This document shows positions 50,346-61,716 of a stretch of 64,000 nucleotides of DNA, in pieces. The stretch is taken from assembly GCA_026018925.1 (NCBI GenBank), contig JAKSZU010000011.1:5027985-5091984 (forward strand), read 5' to 3'. Numbering within the stretch: position 1 is the stretch's first letter; each line of letters opens with the position of its first letter. The notes beneath the pieces were generated by a model. That model did not search any database. It was not told the DNA's origin and was given only the letters and a program-made list of their open reading frames with translations. The translations under genes were made by a program, and so were the position numbers. The DNA comes from Tupaia tana (lineage: Eukaryota > Chordata > Mammalia > Scandentia > Tupaiidae).

Positions 50346-51480
50346 TCTGCTGTGAGTTTTACTGTTATTACGGTACCCTGCAAGGGTAAAATATCACCCC
50401 CAACCTTACTTTGACTTTACAATAAAGCCAATTAGTGATTCTGAAGGAATGCACGAGGATCAGAAAGCCTGAGACAGACTCCCCCACCTGCCTGTTTTAA
50501 GCCAAAATTAGCATATGTTAGGTTAAGTTAGTATAAGCCAAATTAGCGTTAGTAGCATATATAGACTAAGTTAGTTTAAGGCTAATTTTACATAAATACC
50601 CCTTGTTAAAGCTGCAGGCCAAAGTTAACTTTTGTTAGGCCAAATTAGCATATCCACCGCCATGACAGAGACTTAAAGATAAAGCACAAGAATTCACTGA
50701 TTAACAGAAAAGAATTCAGCAAATAAAATACAGGGACCCATGGGTTAATAGAGGAAGGACAGATGTGGCTAACAGCGACAGAATAAACACACCTGAAGGC
50801 TCCAGGAGGAAGAGTAACTATCTTAGCTGGAAGTTCTTATCTAGTTCGGGCAAGCAACAGATAGTTTTTAACTACAAAGAGTTTCTCATCTGTGTGCTGT
50901 TAACTTTGAAAAACTGCTAATAAAACATCCTGTGTTGTCTCCTGAGCTACAAGATCACCTTCCTTTCCCATATGGGTAATGGGCTCACCCCCTTTAGTTG
51001 TAATATAGATATTCCATATATTAACTGTGTCTTTACTTAACAAGACAAGATTTCTATCTAGGCTTTTGTAACTGGCAATGCTGCTGCCCTGCCCCAGGAC
51101 TGAAGTTATCAAGCTGACCTGGGACTGAAGTTATCAAGCTTCCTGCAAACCCCCTCTTCAAAAGACCCTGTCCAGACTTAAGAAGAAAATGCACCAAATA
51201 GACTCCTCCGTTCTGAGAACTGTGTTTGGCTTCACCTGTTCAAACAGAACAGACATCATGTTTTATGATCATTATTCCTATGCCTTGAATTCTGTTTCAT
51301 AGAGTAAATCTTTTATTTCCCCCTCACCCCACCTACTTTTGTAAAACATCCCTCAATAGATACGGATGTTTGGTAGCTGCTAACGCTGCAGTCTGGAGCT
51401 GACTCTGGCTGTAGCTGGCTGAGAACATGCTAAAGAGCATTGAAATCTCAGTCTAATTTTTGTTCCTGATCACCCGTGTC
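50346..51480 (+). other. Probable ERV-derived non-coding sequence
   Basis: No open frame or family recognised. It carries repeated motifs (AAATTAGCATAT / AAATTAGCGTTAG / GCCAAATTAGC at 50,500-50,655) and a tandem GGACTGAAGTTATCAAGCT at about 51,100 and 51,123. It immediately precedes env sequence in the same orientation, so it may be the decayed upstream part of that provirus or another LTR. Confidence 0.35.
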
Positions 51481-52097
51481 ACCTTCCTGTGTACCTACCC
51501 AGGCTGGAGCAGGGCTTCCAACAAGTGGGATTGGGCATTGCTAGATCAGCTGCCATAGGAACTACTACCCTGACCCAGGGGGACCAACACTTTCAGGAGC
51601 TATCGCAGTTGATTGATAACAACCTAGGTCTATTAGAGGAATCTATAGCTCACCTACAGGAACAAGTAAATTACCTGGCAGAAATTGTACTGCAGAATAG
51701 GAGGGGACTTGACCTCTTATTCTTAAGACAAGGAGGCCTTTACATGGCTCTAGGAGAAAATTTCTGTGTATATGCAAATGAGCCTGGAATTATTCAAGAT
51801 GGCCTATTGCATGTCCCAAAACACCTCAATAAAGGGGAACAATAAAGAGAACAGTCCAAAACTGATTTCAAAGGATGTTTGACTGGTCCCCTTGGCTGAC
51901 AACCCTGCTGTCAGCAGCAACTGGGCCAATCATCATGGTTATTATAGAACTGTTGATTGGGTCATGTCTTCTCAAACTCCTGATCCAGTTTATCCAACAA
52001 TGGATCCACTCAGTCAAGCTCCAAATTCTAAAAGAATAGTACTAACCCCTGACTCTGGTGAGTCAAGGATTTGACTCAGTTCCATAAAACCAGTGGG
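51481..52097 (+). pseudogene. Endogenous gammaretrovirus-like env remnant (transmembrane subunit)
   Basis: A stretch open from about 51,489 to a stop at 51,843-51,845 encodes most of the ectodomain of a class I retroviral transmembrane subunit. In order there are a glycine/alanine-rich fusion-peptide-like segment (51,520-51,570), a heptad region (51,590-51,690) and the conserved immunosuppressive-domain region (51,690-51,740) followed by the cysteine-containing loop (only one Cys seen). After the stop, in a shifted frame, a hydrophobic membrane-spanning segment (51,895-51,985) and a short tail follow. No surface subunit, pol or gag was found. Broken and non-functional. Placed as ERV1 by the transmembrane type and LTR. 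Confidence 0.85.
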
Positions 52098-52100
52098 GAA

Positions 52101-52601
52101 TGAAGCAGGAGTGACTCCATCTTGAAAGGGTGCTTCCATCTTAAACATTATTCCTCCCTCTCTCCCTCCCACTGAAGTAGATAAGATCAACAGAAGCCTC
52201 ATTCCTAGGTGCCTCAAGAAATAATCAGTAGCCAACAGACCTAGTCTGGAGCCAGGGAAGCCATTAAGATTCCATTGTGTTTAGGTAGAAATAGAACATA
52301 CCCTTGGGAATGATTAACCTACTCGCTCTGTTTTTTTTTTTTTTTTTTTTTTTAACTGGATTTTGCTTTTATTTTGTGGCAAACCCTACCCCCTACCTTT
52401 CCTAAGCCCCTCCACTTTGTTCCTTTGTTCTTGTAAATTGTAATTTTTAGCCTATATAAACCCCTTTTCTCCTTTCACTCAGGGTTGTTGGGTTTTGAGA
52501 GACATGAGTCCTCTCTGTATGCTGCCAGCTTAATCAATAAATTCCAATAAATGTGGCTATGTCTGGATGTTGTCTTATTTCTTGCTGAGTAGACTATAAC
52601 A
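52101..52601 (+). mobile_element. 3' LTR of the ERV1-like provirus
   Basis: Follows a purine tract (AGTGGGGAA) directly. Starts TGAAGCAGGAGTGACTCCAT, has TATATAAA near 52,453, AATAAA at 52,534 and 52,546, and ends ACTATAACA. The length of about 500 bp is normal. No matching 5' LTR was recognised in the window. A T-run of 24 nt lies at 52,330-52,353. Confidence 0.8.
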
Positions 52602-53044
52602 GATTCAAATGTAGATTTCTACAATACCTTCAAGCTTATTTGTTGTACCTTGCAGCATGCTTTATAATTCAGTACTTAAGGGGTTTATTTTATAAACTGT
52701 GTGCCTGTAAAGTTTATTAGCAATAGATAGAAATGTTGCAAGTTTATATCATAATTTTGTAGAAAAAAAGAATCTGCCCAGTTCCGTATCTCATCCATGA
52801 AAAACCAGCAATACAGGCAGTTTCAAGGAATAAAAAGGAAATGTAAACCATTATAAAAGTCTTCTGCTGGATGTACCTGATGCCTGTATTGTTGTCTTTG
52901 ATTTCTGAATACTTCATAAAGACAGCATTGAAAACAAAATGGTCTGTTGCTTATTAGCTAAGTTTTGCTTATTGCAAAAATTGCTATGGTTTCATGTGCT
53001 CCAAACTCATGTCAAACAAGCTACTACTTTTCTTTTTAAATTAT
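52602..53044. other. Unassigned sequence
   Basis: AT-rich and non-repetitive, resembling a 3'UTR in texture; source unknown. Confidence 0.35.
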
Positions 53045-53283
53045 TTCTAAATAGATTTTAACTTCTTTTTTAAATCAATCAACCAATCAATTAATTAATT
53101 AAAATTTGACCAGTGAGGAAGGGAGGGAGAGAGAGGGAGGAAAATGAGAGGGAGAGAGAGAGAGAGAGAGGAGAGAAAGAGAGAGAGAATGTGAGAAAAC
53201 AAGCTGCCAGCTCCAGGACTTGAACTTCAGTTGGCAACATGGGAGTCCAGCACCCTTAGCCACTATGCCACCTGCTGACTCCT
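53045..53283 (-). mobile_element. SINE-S copy with GA-rich expansion
   Basis: Short form with GAGA-type simple sequence at 53,120-53,185, ending GCCACCTGCTGACTCC. Confidence 0.8.
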
Positions 53284-53920
53284 TTTTAAATTTTTAATAC
53301 TTATTTTATACATTCAATCACTGTTCATCATGATTTATGAAATGAAATTTCCCAGCATGAGTATACTGCACAGCAGTACAGTTAAAGATACTGTACACGT
53401 TGCCATCAGCAGACAATCCTCCATTTCTGTGACCCTTAAATGTCTTCTCTTTTTCTTTTGATTCCCTTCCTTTCACTCTCCCCCACCTCTCAACCTCCTG
53501 CCACATTGTCTCCTGTATCCTCAACCATTTCCATGCTTCTATATCTTATATATGAGTACAGATATTTGGTATATATTAAGTGTAGACATACAATGTCTCT
53601 CTTTTGGTCTGGCTTGCTTTACTCAGCTGTAAATCTTCCATATTCATGCACTTTCTATCCAATGCCAGTGTCCTGTTGTTTTTTATGGCTGGGTAGTATT
53701 GCATAGTGTATTTGTGCCACACTTTTTCAATCCATTCATCTGCTCGTGGACATTTGAGTTGAGTTGGTTCCATGTCTTAGCAATCGTGACTAGTGCTGCA
53801 ATAAACAGAGATGTGCGAGCACTTTTCCAACAGTGTTTTCCTGTCCTTTGAGTAGATACTCAGGAGTGGAATTGCGGGATCATATGATAATTCTATTTGT
53901 ATGTCTTTGAGAAACTTTAA
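53284..53920 (-). mobile_element. L1 3' end, 5' truncated
   Basis: Carries the C-terminal ORF2 frame (KCPRADEWIEKVWHKYTMQY...) and 3'UTR; older than the copies at 14,100 and 55,297. Confidence 0.85.
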
Positions 53921-54125
53921 ATGTATGCATCTTCCTAGTGGGAGTTGGCCTCTTAGGAAGAAAGCCATGCTCAGTGACCACACCAAGACTCCTCACCTAG
54001 GGTCCTCCAAAGCCCTAACTGACCATTAATGCTCCTCTGCTTTTTCAGCCCTACCTGCTTGGTGCACTGGACACCATCTATCTCACTCTGCTACCTCGAG
54101 TCTAGAATTAGGAAGTATGATTCTG
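53921..54125. other. Unassigned sequence
   Basis: Nothing recognised. Confidence 0.35.
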
Positions 54126-54360
54126 GAGCAAACAGATGGCATGATGGTTAATTTACTAGACTCCCAAATGGCACAAGTCCCATAGCAAAACTAAAGGGAA
54201 AAAGAGACAGAGATACATTTTACAAGGCTCTCTGCCAACAAGTTCAAGTCCTAGACCTGGTGGCTTGCTTTCTCACTTTTCCTCTTTCTCTCTCTCTCTG
54301 GCAAGCACATGTGCCCTACAACAAATTAAAAAATAGTAACAGTACTAAATAAAAATTAAA
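54126..54360 (+). mobile_element. SINE copy with a foreign 75-bp segment inside
   Basis: The head (GGAGCAAACAGATGGCATGA) is separated from its B box and tail by 54,172-54,243 (AAGTCCCATAGCAAAACTAA ... CTCTCTGCCAAC). That segment closely matches 61,643-61,716. Confidence 0.6.
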
Positions 54361-54373
54361 TAATACTTTTTTT

Positions 54374-54394
54374 AAAAGAGTGACAGATTTTTGC

Positions 54395-54463
<69 letters not shown>

Positions 54464-54656
54464 AAATGAGAAATGAGAAATCACTTGCCTGGGGGGACGG
54501 CCACACTGCCATCCCTTCTCCTCTATTCTGTCAGGATTTTGGGCATGTACACACTTGTATATGGCATTAATTTCAGGCTGCTAGTTCCAGGATTCAAACT
54601 ATGGTAGGCCATGTGGAAATCCATCACCTTAATCACTATGACATCTGGTGGCTACT
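54374..54656 (-). mobile_element. SINE-L copy with (GA)n
   Basis: A GA microsatellite (54,401-54,463) grew from the GAGAGACAGAGAG segment. Confidence 0.8.
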
Positions 54657-55280
54657 ATACATAATTTTTTAAGAAAAAAATATAATTCTGAATATGGAGC
54701 TTTTGGAAGTGTCTGCTTCAGCCCCACCGTTTCCTCCCCTGGGCAGCACAAGATCTTCCCAGGCCTCTACAGGACTTAGAATATTTCCTGATGGCTTAGC
54801 ACTGCAGGAGCTTTGATTACAGTCCAACACCAGCTTTTTCAGGGCATTCACAGGGACTTAAATCATTTCTAGAAGCACAAATAGGCCTTGGAAGCTATCT
54901 CCACTCCTCCATTTTTAGCAATGGGGCCCCTAAACTCCTTATCTCAGCACATTCTGTAGAGGGAAATACTGGTGAGAATTCTTCCCTAGTCTTTATAAAA
55001 GGCACTAAAGTTTCTGACTCCCAAAGTGACTTAGAACAATTTTGGAGTCTTAGAAGGAACAGAGGGGGCACTTCCAGCATGGCCATGGCAGCTAATGCTA
55101 CTACCAACCAATCTTGGTTGTAAGATGACCACTGTTGTTTTTACAGTGGCAACAAAATAGAATTTTTTAAAAAAACTTTTAATGTTTAGATCCTGTAAAT
55201 CTGTTTCTCATTAAAGGGAAATGCTTTGAAGATGTATGCCCATTTTTGTAAGTTTTATCTTGATTATGTTGGAAAAAGAA
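54657..55280. other. Unassigned sequence upstream of the L1 target site
   Basis: Moderate GC, short open frames without recognisable domains. Possibly ERV-derived, not demonstrable. Confidence 0.3.
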
Positions 55281-55736
55281 GAAAAGTTTTTTTTTTCTCT
55301 TCTTCTTTTTTTATTTTATATATTTTTTTATTATCATCATATTCTTCTTTATATTACATTGAATTACATATAACTTTACAGTGTATTACATTGCTTCTTC
55401 AAAAGGGAATGCCATGCATGTCAGTCAGTACAGAGACATTAATCTCCCCACTTTAACATTCAGTATCTTTTCTATGTTTTCCCCAATCATTATTATTATT
55501 ATTCTAATTATTTATTAAAACAGTCAATTGCTATTTCTCATTTTGCTTGTACAAATACTTTGCCCATCATGAAATACTTCTCAGACAAATCCAGTTGAGA
55601 ATACTATACATGTCAACATCAACAGTTAATAAGCCATATCTGTTTCTCACTAATGTCCTGCCTATCTATTGTTCACTTGTTATCTTTCTCTATTCTCTTC
55701 TCTTCACTTCCCCCATTCCACACTGTCCTATTCTCG

Positions 55737-58700
55737 TTAAGTACCTTCAGTGCTTTTATGTCCTCCAATTTTTTGCTCTCTATTATAGAGTGCTGATAGT
55801 CGGTATATATTGAGTGGATACATACAATATCTTTCTTTCATAGCCTGGCTTACTTCACTCAGCAATATATCCTCCGTATCTGACCACTTTCTATCAAATT
55901 CCAGGGTCTTGTTATTTTTTATGGCTGAGTAGTATTCCATAGAGTATATATACCACACTTTTCCAATCCATTCATCAGTTTGTGGACATTTAGGTTGGTT
56001 CCATGTCTTGGCAATTGTGAATAATGCTGCAATAAACATTGATGTGCAAGCACTTTTCTGACAGCGTTCTCCTGTCTTTTGGGTAAATACCCAGAAGTGG
56101 GATTGCTGGATCAAATGGTAGTTCTATTTGTAGATCTTTGAGGAACCTCCATATTGTTCTCCACAGTGGTTGAACTAGTTTACATTCCCACCAACAGTGT
56201 AGGAGGGTTCCCTTTTCACCACATCCCCGCCAACACTTATCACTTTTTATATTCTTAATCTTTGCCATTCTGACAGGGGTTAGGTGGTATCTCATTGTGG
56301 TTTTTATCTGCATCTCCCTTATGATGAGGGGTGTTGAGCATTTTCTCATATGCTTTTTGGCTGTTCGTATGTCTTCCTTAGAGAGACTTTTGTTCAGCTC
56401 ATTTTCCCATCTTTTAATTGGGTTCGTCATTTTTTTTCGCATAAGGCACTTGAGTTCCCTATGTATTCTGGTTATCAGTCCCTTGTCTGAGGCATATTTA
56501 ACAAAAATATTTTCCCATTCTGAGGGTTGTCGGTTCACACTTGTTACTGTGTCCTTTGCTGTGCAGAAACTTCTTAGTCTAATATAGTCCCACTTGTCTA
56601 TTTTAGGGATTATTGCCTGTGCTTTGGGAGTCTTATTTAAGAAGTCTTTGCCTACTCCAATGTCCCCCAGAGTTTCCCCAGCATTTTCCACCAGTAGTTT
56701 TATTGTTTGAGGTCTTAGGTTCAGATCTTTGATCCATTTTGAGTTGACTGTTGTTAATGGTGAAAGATGGGGGTTCAGTTTCATCTTTCTGCAGGTGGAT
56801 ACCCAGTTTTTCCAGCACCAATTACTAAAGATGTTTTCCTTTTCCCAATGGATTGACTGATATCCTTTGTCAAAGATCAGTTGGCTGTAAGCTTTGGGGG
56901 TTATTTCTGGGGTCTCTATTCTCTTCCATTGGTCCACTTGTCTGTTTTTATGCCAATACCATGCTGTTTTGATGACCACAGCTTTATAGTATATCTTGGG
57001 ATCAGGGAGTGATATGCCTCCTACTCCATTCTTCTTGCGCAGGATTGCTTTTGCAATACGAGGTCTTTTATGGTTCCAGACAAATTCTATGATTGCCTTT
57101 TCTAGATCTCTGAAGAATATCTCTGGTATTTTGATTGGAATTGCATTAAACATGTAGATTAATTTGGGTAGAATTGCCATTTTGATTATGTTAATTCTTC
57201 CAATCCAGGAGCATGGGATGTCCTTCCACATTTTTATGTCACTTTCAATGTCTCTTTTAAGATTTTCATAGTTTTCTTTATAAAGGTCTTTGACTTTCTT
57301 AGTTAGGTTTATCCCTAGGTATCTTATACACCTTGTGGCTACAGTGAAAGGGATTCCTTTCTTCAGCTCTGCTTCGTTCAATTTGTTGTTCATAAATAGA
57401 AATGCTATAGATTTTTGGATATTAATTTTGTATCCTGCCACCTTACTGTATTCACTTATTACTTCAAGCAGTTTTTTCATGGATACCTTTGGGTCTTCTA
57501 AGTATACCATCATGTCATCTGCAAATAAAGATATTTTCAATTCTTCTTTGCCTATTCGAATGCCTTTAATATTATTCTCTTCTCTGATTGCAATAGCTAA
57601 GACTTCCAGTACTATATTAAAGAGCAGTGGAGAAAGTGGGCAGCCTTGCCTAGTACCTGTTTTCAGAGGAAAAGCTTTCAGCTTTTCCCCATTCAGTATA
57701 ATGTTAGCTGTAGGTTTTTCATAGATTGCTTTTATTGTGTTCAGAAATGACCCTTCTATACCAATCTTACTGAGAGTCTTAATCATAAAAGGATGTTGTA
57801 TTTTATCAAATGCTTTCTCCGCATCAATTGAGATGATCATATGGTTTTTATCTTTCTTTCTGTTAATGTGGTGTATTACATTTATGGTCTTGCCTATATT
57901 AAACCATCCTTGCATCCCTGGTATAAAGCCTACCTGATTGTGATGAATGATCTTTGTTATATGTTGTTGGATACGATTTGCGAGTATCTTGTTGAGAATT
58001 TTCGCATCTATATTCATCAATGATATCGGTCTGTAGTTTTCCTTTTTTGTCATATCTTTATCTGTTTTGGGGATGAGGATGATGGAGGCTTCATAAAATG
58101 AATTTGGAAGGTTTCCTTCCTTTTGAATCTTTAGAAATAATTTTAGTAGGATAGGGGTTAACTCTTCCTTAAAAGTTTTGTAGAATTCACAAGTGAAGCC
58201 ATCTGGGCCTGGGCTTTTCTTTGTTGGGAGATTATTTATTACTGATTCAATCTCCTGGCTTGTTATGGGTCTATTCAGGTCCTCTATGTCTTCCTGATCC
58301 AATCTTGGTAGATTATATGCATCCAGGAATTTGTCCATCTCCTCCAGGTTATCTTGTTTGTTGGCATAAAGTTGCTCATAGTATCCTCTAATGATATTTT
58401 GTATTTCTGCTATGTCTGTGGTAATATTGCCTGTTTCATCACATATTTGATTGATCTGGTTTCTTTCTTTCTTCTTCTTAATCAGTCTAGCCAATGGTGT
58501 GTCGATCTTGTTAATCTTTTCAAAGAACCAGCTTTTGCTTTCATTTATTTTCTGTATGGTTCATTTATTTTCTATTTCATTTATTTCTGCTCGAACCTTT
58601 ATTATTTCTTTATGCCTGGCATTTTGGGGGTTTGTTTGTTGTTGTTTTTCCAATTCTCTGAGGCATGATGATAAGTTATCTGCTTGCCATCTTTCTATCC

Positions 58701-59634
58701 TTTTCTTACGTGCACTAATTGCTATGAATTTCCCTCTTATGACTGCTTTTGCTGTGTCCCATAGATTCTGGACACTTGTGTACTCATTATCATTAGTTTC
58801 CATAATTTTTTTTATTTCAGCCTTAATTTCTTCAGTAGTGAAGAAGTCATTCAGAAGTAGGTTGTTCAGTCTCCATGTGTTCGTGTATCTTCGGGGTTGT
58901 GTCTTGAAATTAATCTTGAGTTTAATTCCATCATGGTCAGAGAAGATGCTGGGTACAGTTTCTATGCCTTTGAATCTATAAAGGCTTGATTTGTGTCCTA
59001 ATATATGATCTATCTTTGAAAAGGTCCCATGTCGGGGTGAGAAAAATGTATATGTTGTGGATGTAGGGTGGAAAGTTCTATAGATATCTGTCAAGCCCAT
59101 TCCATTTATAGTATCATTTAAGTCCTGTATCTCTCTATTTATTTTCTGTCTAGAAGATCTGTCTATAGGAGATAATGGGGTGTTGAGATCTCCAACAATT
59201 ATAGTATTTCTCCCTATTTCTCCTTTTAGCTCCAGCAGTCTTTCCTTCACATATTTAGGTGCACTTGAGTTGGGTGCATAGATATTTATAAGGGTTATGT
59301 CTTCTTGCTGGATTACCCCATTTACTATTATATAATGCCCTTCTTTGTCTCTTCTTACAGTCTTTGTCTTGAAATCTATTTTGTCTGAGATCAATATCGC
59401 TACTCCAGCCTTTTTTTGATTTCCATTTGCATGGAGTATCTTTTTCCAGCCCTTGACTGTTAGTCTATGTATGTCTTTATCCATAAGGTGCGTTTCTTGT
59501 AGGCAACAGATGGAGGGTTTCTGTTTTCTTATCCATTCAGCCAGTCTATGTCTCTTAACTGGAGAATTTAATCCATTGACATTCAATGTAATTATTGATA
59601 TTTCCATACCTGATCCTATCATTAAGTGAGCCAT
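55737..59634 (-). pseudogene. L1 ORF2 (endonuclease / reverse transcriptase) with two lesions
   Basis: Endonuclease at residues 9-240: [28 protein letters not shown] and SDHDGIKL keep the catalytic Asn, Glu, Asp and His. Reverse transcriptase about 450-800 with [11 protein letters not shown]. Cys-rich motif C-x3-C-x7-H-x4-C near 56,205-56,260. Lesion 1: an in-frame TGA at 58,561-58,563 after 357 codons, followed by uninterrupted frame; an AAA-CGA to AAA-TGA CpG transition would explain it. Lesion 2: near 56,062 two bases are missing relative to the copy at 14,860, shifting the last 110 codons or so into the frame ending at 55,737. Otherwise open for about 1,300 codons. Confidence 0.9.
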
Positions 59635-59676
59635 TATCTTGATTGCTTTTTGTTCTCGTATAACTGTCTCTGATTT

Positions 59677-60645
59677 TTAGCTTTCCTGGTGTAATACTCC
59701 CTTCAGAACTTCTTGAAGAGCTGGTCTGGAGTTGGTAAATTCCTTCAAATTTTGTTTATTCGAGAATGTTTTTATCTTTTTTTCCCATATGAAAGATAAT
59801 TTTGCCGGGTATAGTATTCTTGGTTGAAATTGTTTTTCACTCAACACTTTTACTATGCTTCCCCATTCTTTCCTTTCCTGCATTGTTTCAGCCGAGAGAT
59901 CCGATGTTAGCCTGATGGGGTGACCTTTGTAAGTAACCTGGCGTTTCCCTCTTGCCAACTTTAGTATCTTGTCTTTATCTGTTGTTTTTGCCAGTCTGGC
60001 TATAATGTGCCTTGGAGAAGATCTTCTTGGGTTGATTCTACCCGGGGTCCTATGTATTTCCTGGGTCTGGATACTTGAATGCCTTTCTAGATTTGGAAAG
60101 TTTTCTTCCAGGATTTCATGGAATAAATTATCTAGGCCTTTATTATTTTCTTCCTCTTCTGGAATACCAATTATCTGGATGTTGGGGCGCTTAATAGTAT
60201 CCAGTATTCCTCGTATATTATCCTCATTTTTCATGGTTGTTTTCTCAATCTTCTTGATACTTTTTTCTAAGTCAGATGTTTTGTCTTCTACGTTGGAGAT
60301 TCGATCTTCTGCCTGGTCTAACCTACTTTTAATACTTTCAAGGGAGGTTTTGATTTCCTGTATCACATTCTTCAATCCTAATAGTTCCATCTGGTTCTTG
60401 TTTAAGGTATCCATTTCTTCTTTCAAGTCATTGAAGGACTTCCTCATCTCCTGGAGCTCCTTGTCTCTTTTCTCTTCCATCTCAGTTAGTTTGGTCACTA
60501 CAAATAATCTGAATTCCTTATCAGACATGTCCACGACGTCCATTGTATTGACTGTGGGTGGTGTAGCTTTGATGATTTCCTTTGGGGGAGAGGCCTTTTC
60601 TTGGTTGCTCATATTTCTTGAGCCTCTGCGATTGTTCCTAGTCAT
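59677..60645 (-). CDS. L1 ORF1 protein, intact (322 aa)
   Basis: RNA-binding chaperone of the L1 ribonucleoprotein. Starts MTRNNRRGSRNMSNQEKAS. Coiled coil over about residues 50-155 (heptads KLTEMEEKRDKELQEMRKSF ... SLESIKSRLDQAEDRISNVE). RRM-type domain from about 160 (PNIQIIGIPEEE). C-terminal domain with ARLAKTTDKDKILKLARGKR and PIRLTSDLSAETMQERKEW at about 220-270. Uninterrupted and of normal length. It ends 42 nt before the ORF2 start. Also recorded because an intact ORF1 could still assist other elements in trans. Confidence 0.93.
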   Translation of the reverse strand: MTRNNRRGSRNMSNQEKASPPKEIIKATPPTVNTMDVVDMSDKEFRLFVVTKLTEMEEKRDKELQEMRKSFNDLKEEMDTLNKNQMELLGLKNVIQEIKTSLESIKSRLDQAEDRISNVEDKTSDLEKSIKKIEKTTMKNEDNIRGILDTIKRPNIQIIGIPEEEENNKGLDNLFHEILEENFPNLERHSSIQTQEIHRTPGRINPRRSSPRHIIARLAKTTDKDKILKLARGKRQVTYKGHPIRLTSDLSAETMQERKEWGSIVKVLSEKQFQPRILYPAKLSFIWEKKIKTFSNKQNLKEFTNSRPALQEVLKGVLHQES

Positions 60646-61345
60646 CAGGTAATCTATATGTTTCTTCCTAACTGATTGTTAAAAGTTGTACAGGCTTAGA
60701 AAATTGATGATTTCCCTTATGGTTGGCCTACCTGTTGCTCACAATTACCATTAACTGTTGCCACTACCCTGGATGGCCCAAAGTCCTCACCGTCTCTAAG
60801 GAGAGGTGAGCCTTCAATTGAGTAAGCAACACCCCAAAAGCAAAGAAAAACAGAATGAAAAAAGGAAATCGCGCGGCGCGCGTGCGCGCCGCACGCTATT
60901 CAAATCACTACAATTCAAAGAGTCCAAAGACTAGTGGGAAAGGGTCAGAAGATGAGTGACAAGACCAGGTTGGTCGGGCCTGCAGCCTGAGTCGGCCTGG
61001 AGCCCGGAACTGCTGGCCGGCTTGATCCGGGTTGCGGGTGGGGTGGGGTGGGAGTTCGCCTTAAAGTCCCAGACAACCAACCTGGGGTCCAAGGAGGAGA
61101 AACGGTGGGGATGCGTGGAGATTCAGAAGGGTTGGGCCTGCAGCCTGAGTCCGCCTGGAGCCCGGAACTGCTGGCCGGCTTGATCCGGGTTGCGGGTGGG
61201 GTGGGGTGGGAGTTCGCCTTAAAGTCCCAGACAACCAACCTGGGGTCCAAGGAGGAGAAACGGTGGGGATGCATGGAGATTCAGAAGGGTTGGGCCTGCA
61301 GCCTGATTCCGCCTGGAGCCCGGAACTGCTGGCCGGCTTGATCCC
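60646..61345 (-). promoter_or_regulatory. L1 5'UTR with 158-bp tandem promoter monomers
   Basis: GGGCCTGCAGCCTGAKTCSGCC occurs at 60,976, 61,134 and 61,292, exactly 158 bp apart. The units are more than 95% identical by eye; the outermost is cut at 61,345. They are GC-rich (TGGGGTGGGGTGGGAG). A non-repeated 300-bp part with a CpG palindrome (60,873-60,892) lies between monomers and ORF1. Confidence 0.88.
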
Positions 61346-61446
61346 GAAAAGTTTGTTTTTTGAAGGCTAAAATAAAGATGTTATTTGTTAACTGTAAAAA
61401 AAAAAAAAAAAAGAAGAAGAAGAAGAAAAAAAGAAGAAACAGGTTA
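61346..61446. repeat. L1 target duplication and A/GAA-rich run
   Basis: Target-site copy at 61,346-61,362, then an A-run and (GAA)n at 61,397-61,440, probably the tail of an older retroelement. Confidence 0.6.
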
Positions 61447-61670
61447 AAGTAGCTAGATCCCACATGGTCAAGTGTGCAGTTCAGGTCCTGACCCAGTGGC
61501 TTGAAAAATACACTGAGCACATGTGCATATGTGCCCAAAATTCACAGGGGAGAATGGAAGACAAGGAATTATGGCATGGTCACCCACCCTGGGGCATGCT
61601 GTCTCACTTTCCCTCTCTCTCTGTCCCTCTCAGGTAAGCACATAAGTCCCACAGCAAAACTAAATAATAA
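61447..61670 (+). mobile_element. SINE-L copy, 5' truncated
   Basis: Starts at AAGTAGCTAGATCCCACATG and ends GTCCCACAGCAAAACTAAATAATAATAAA. Followed by the 61,643-61,716 segment shared with 54,172-54,243. Confidence 0.75.
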
Positions 61671-61716
61671 TAAAAAAGAGACAGATATAATTCACAAGGC
61701 TCCCTGCCAACACAAT

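Larger units (their letters stand above)
55297..61345 (-). mobile_element. Full-length L1 retrotransposon, young
   Basis: About 6.05 kb with 5'UTR, ORF1, ORF2, 3'UTR and an A-rich tail. It is flanked by GAAAAGTTTTTTTTTT at 55,281 and GAAAAGTTTGTTTTTTG at 61,346, so it is a complete insertion. The copy at 14,100-14,978 is nearly identical, which shows this subfamily was active in the lineage recently. The 5' end stops inside a third promoter monomer. Confidence 0.93.

Noticed and set aside
51892..52074. 60-codon frame after the env stop
   Set aside because: Out of frame with the membrane-spanning segment of env; not a separate gene.
54657..55107. Possible ERV env or pol remnant
   Set aside because: Texture suggested coding ancestry but no motif could be supported on either strand.
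57290..57937. Hydrophobic open frames on the + strand across the L1
   Set aside because: Antisense of reverse-transcriptase coding; composition reflects the complementary codons.
59969..60652. 227-codon open frame on the + strand
   Set aside because: It is the exact antisense of the L1 ORF1 coiled-coil region; no independent domain or initiation context.
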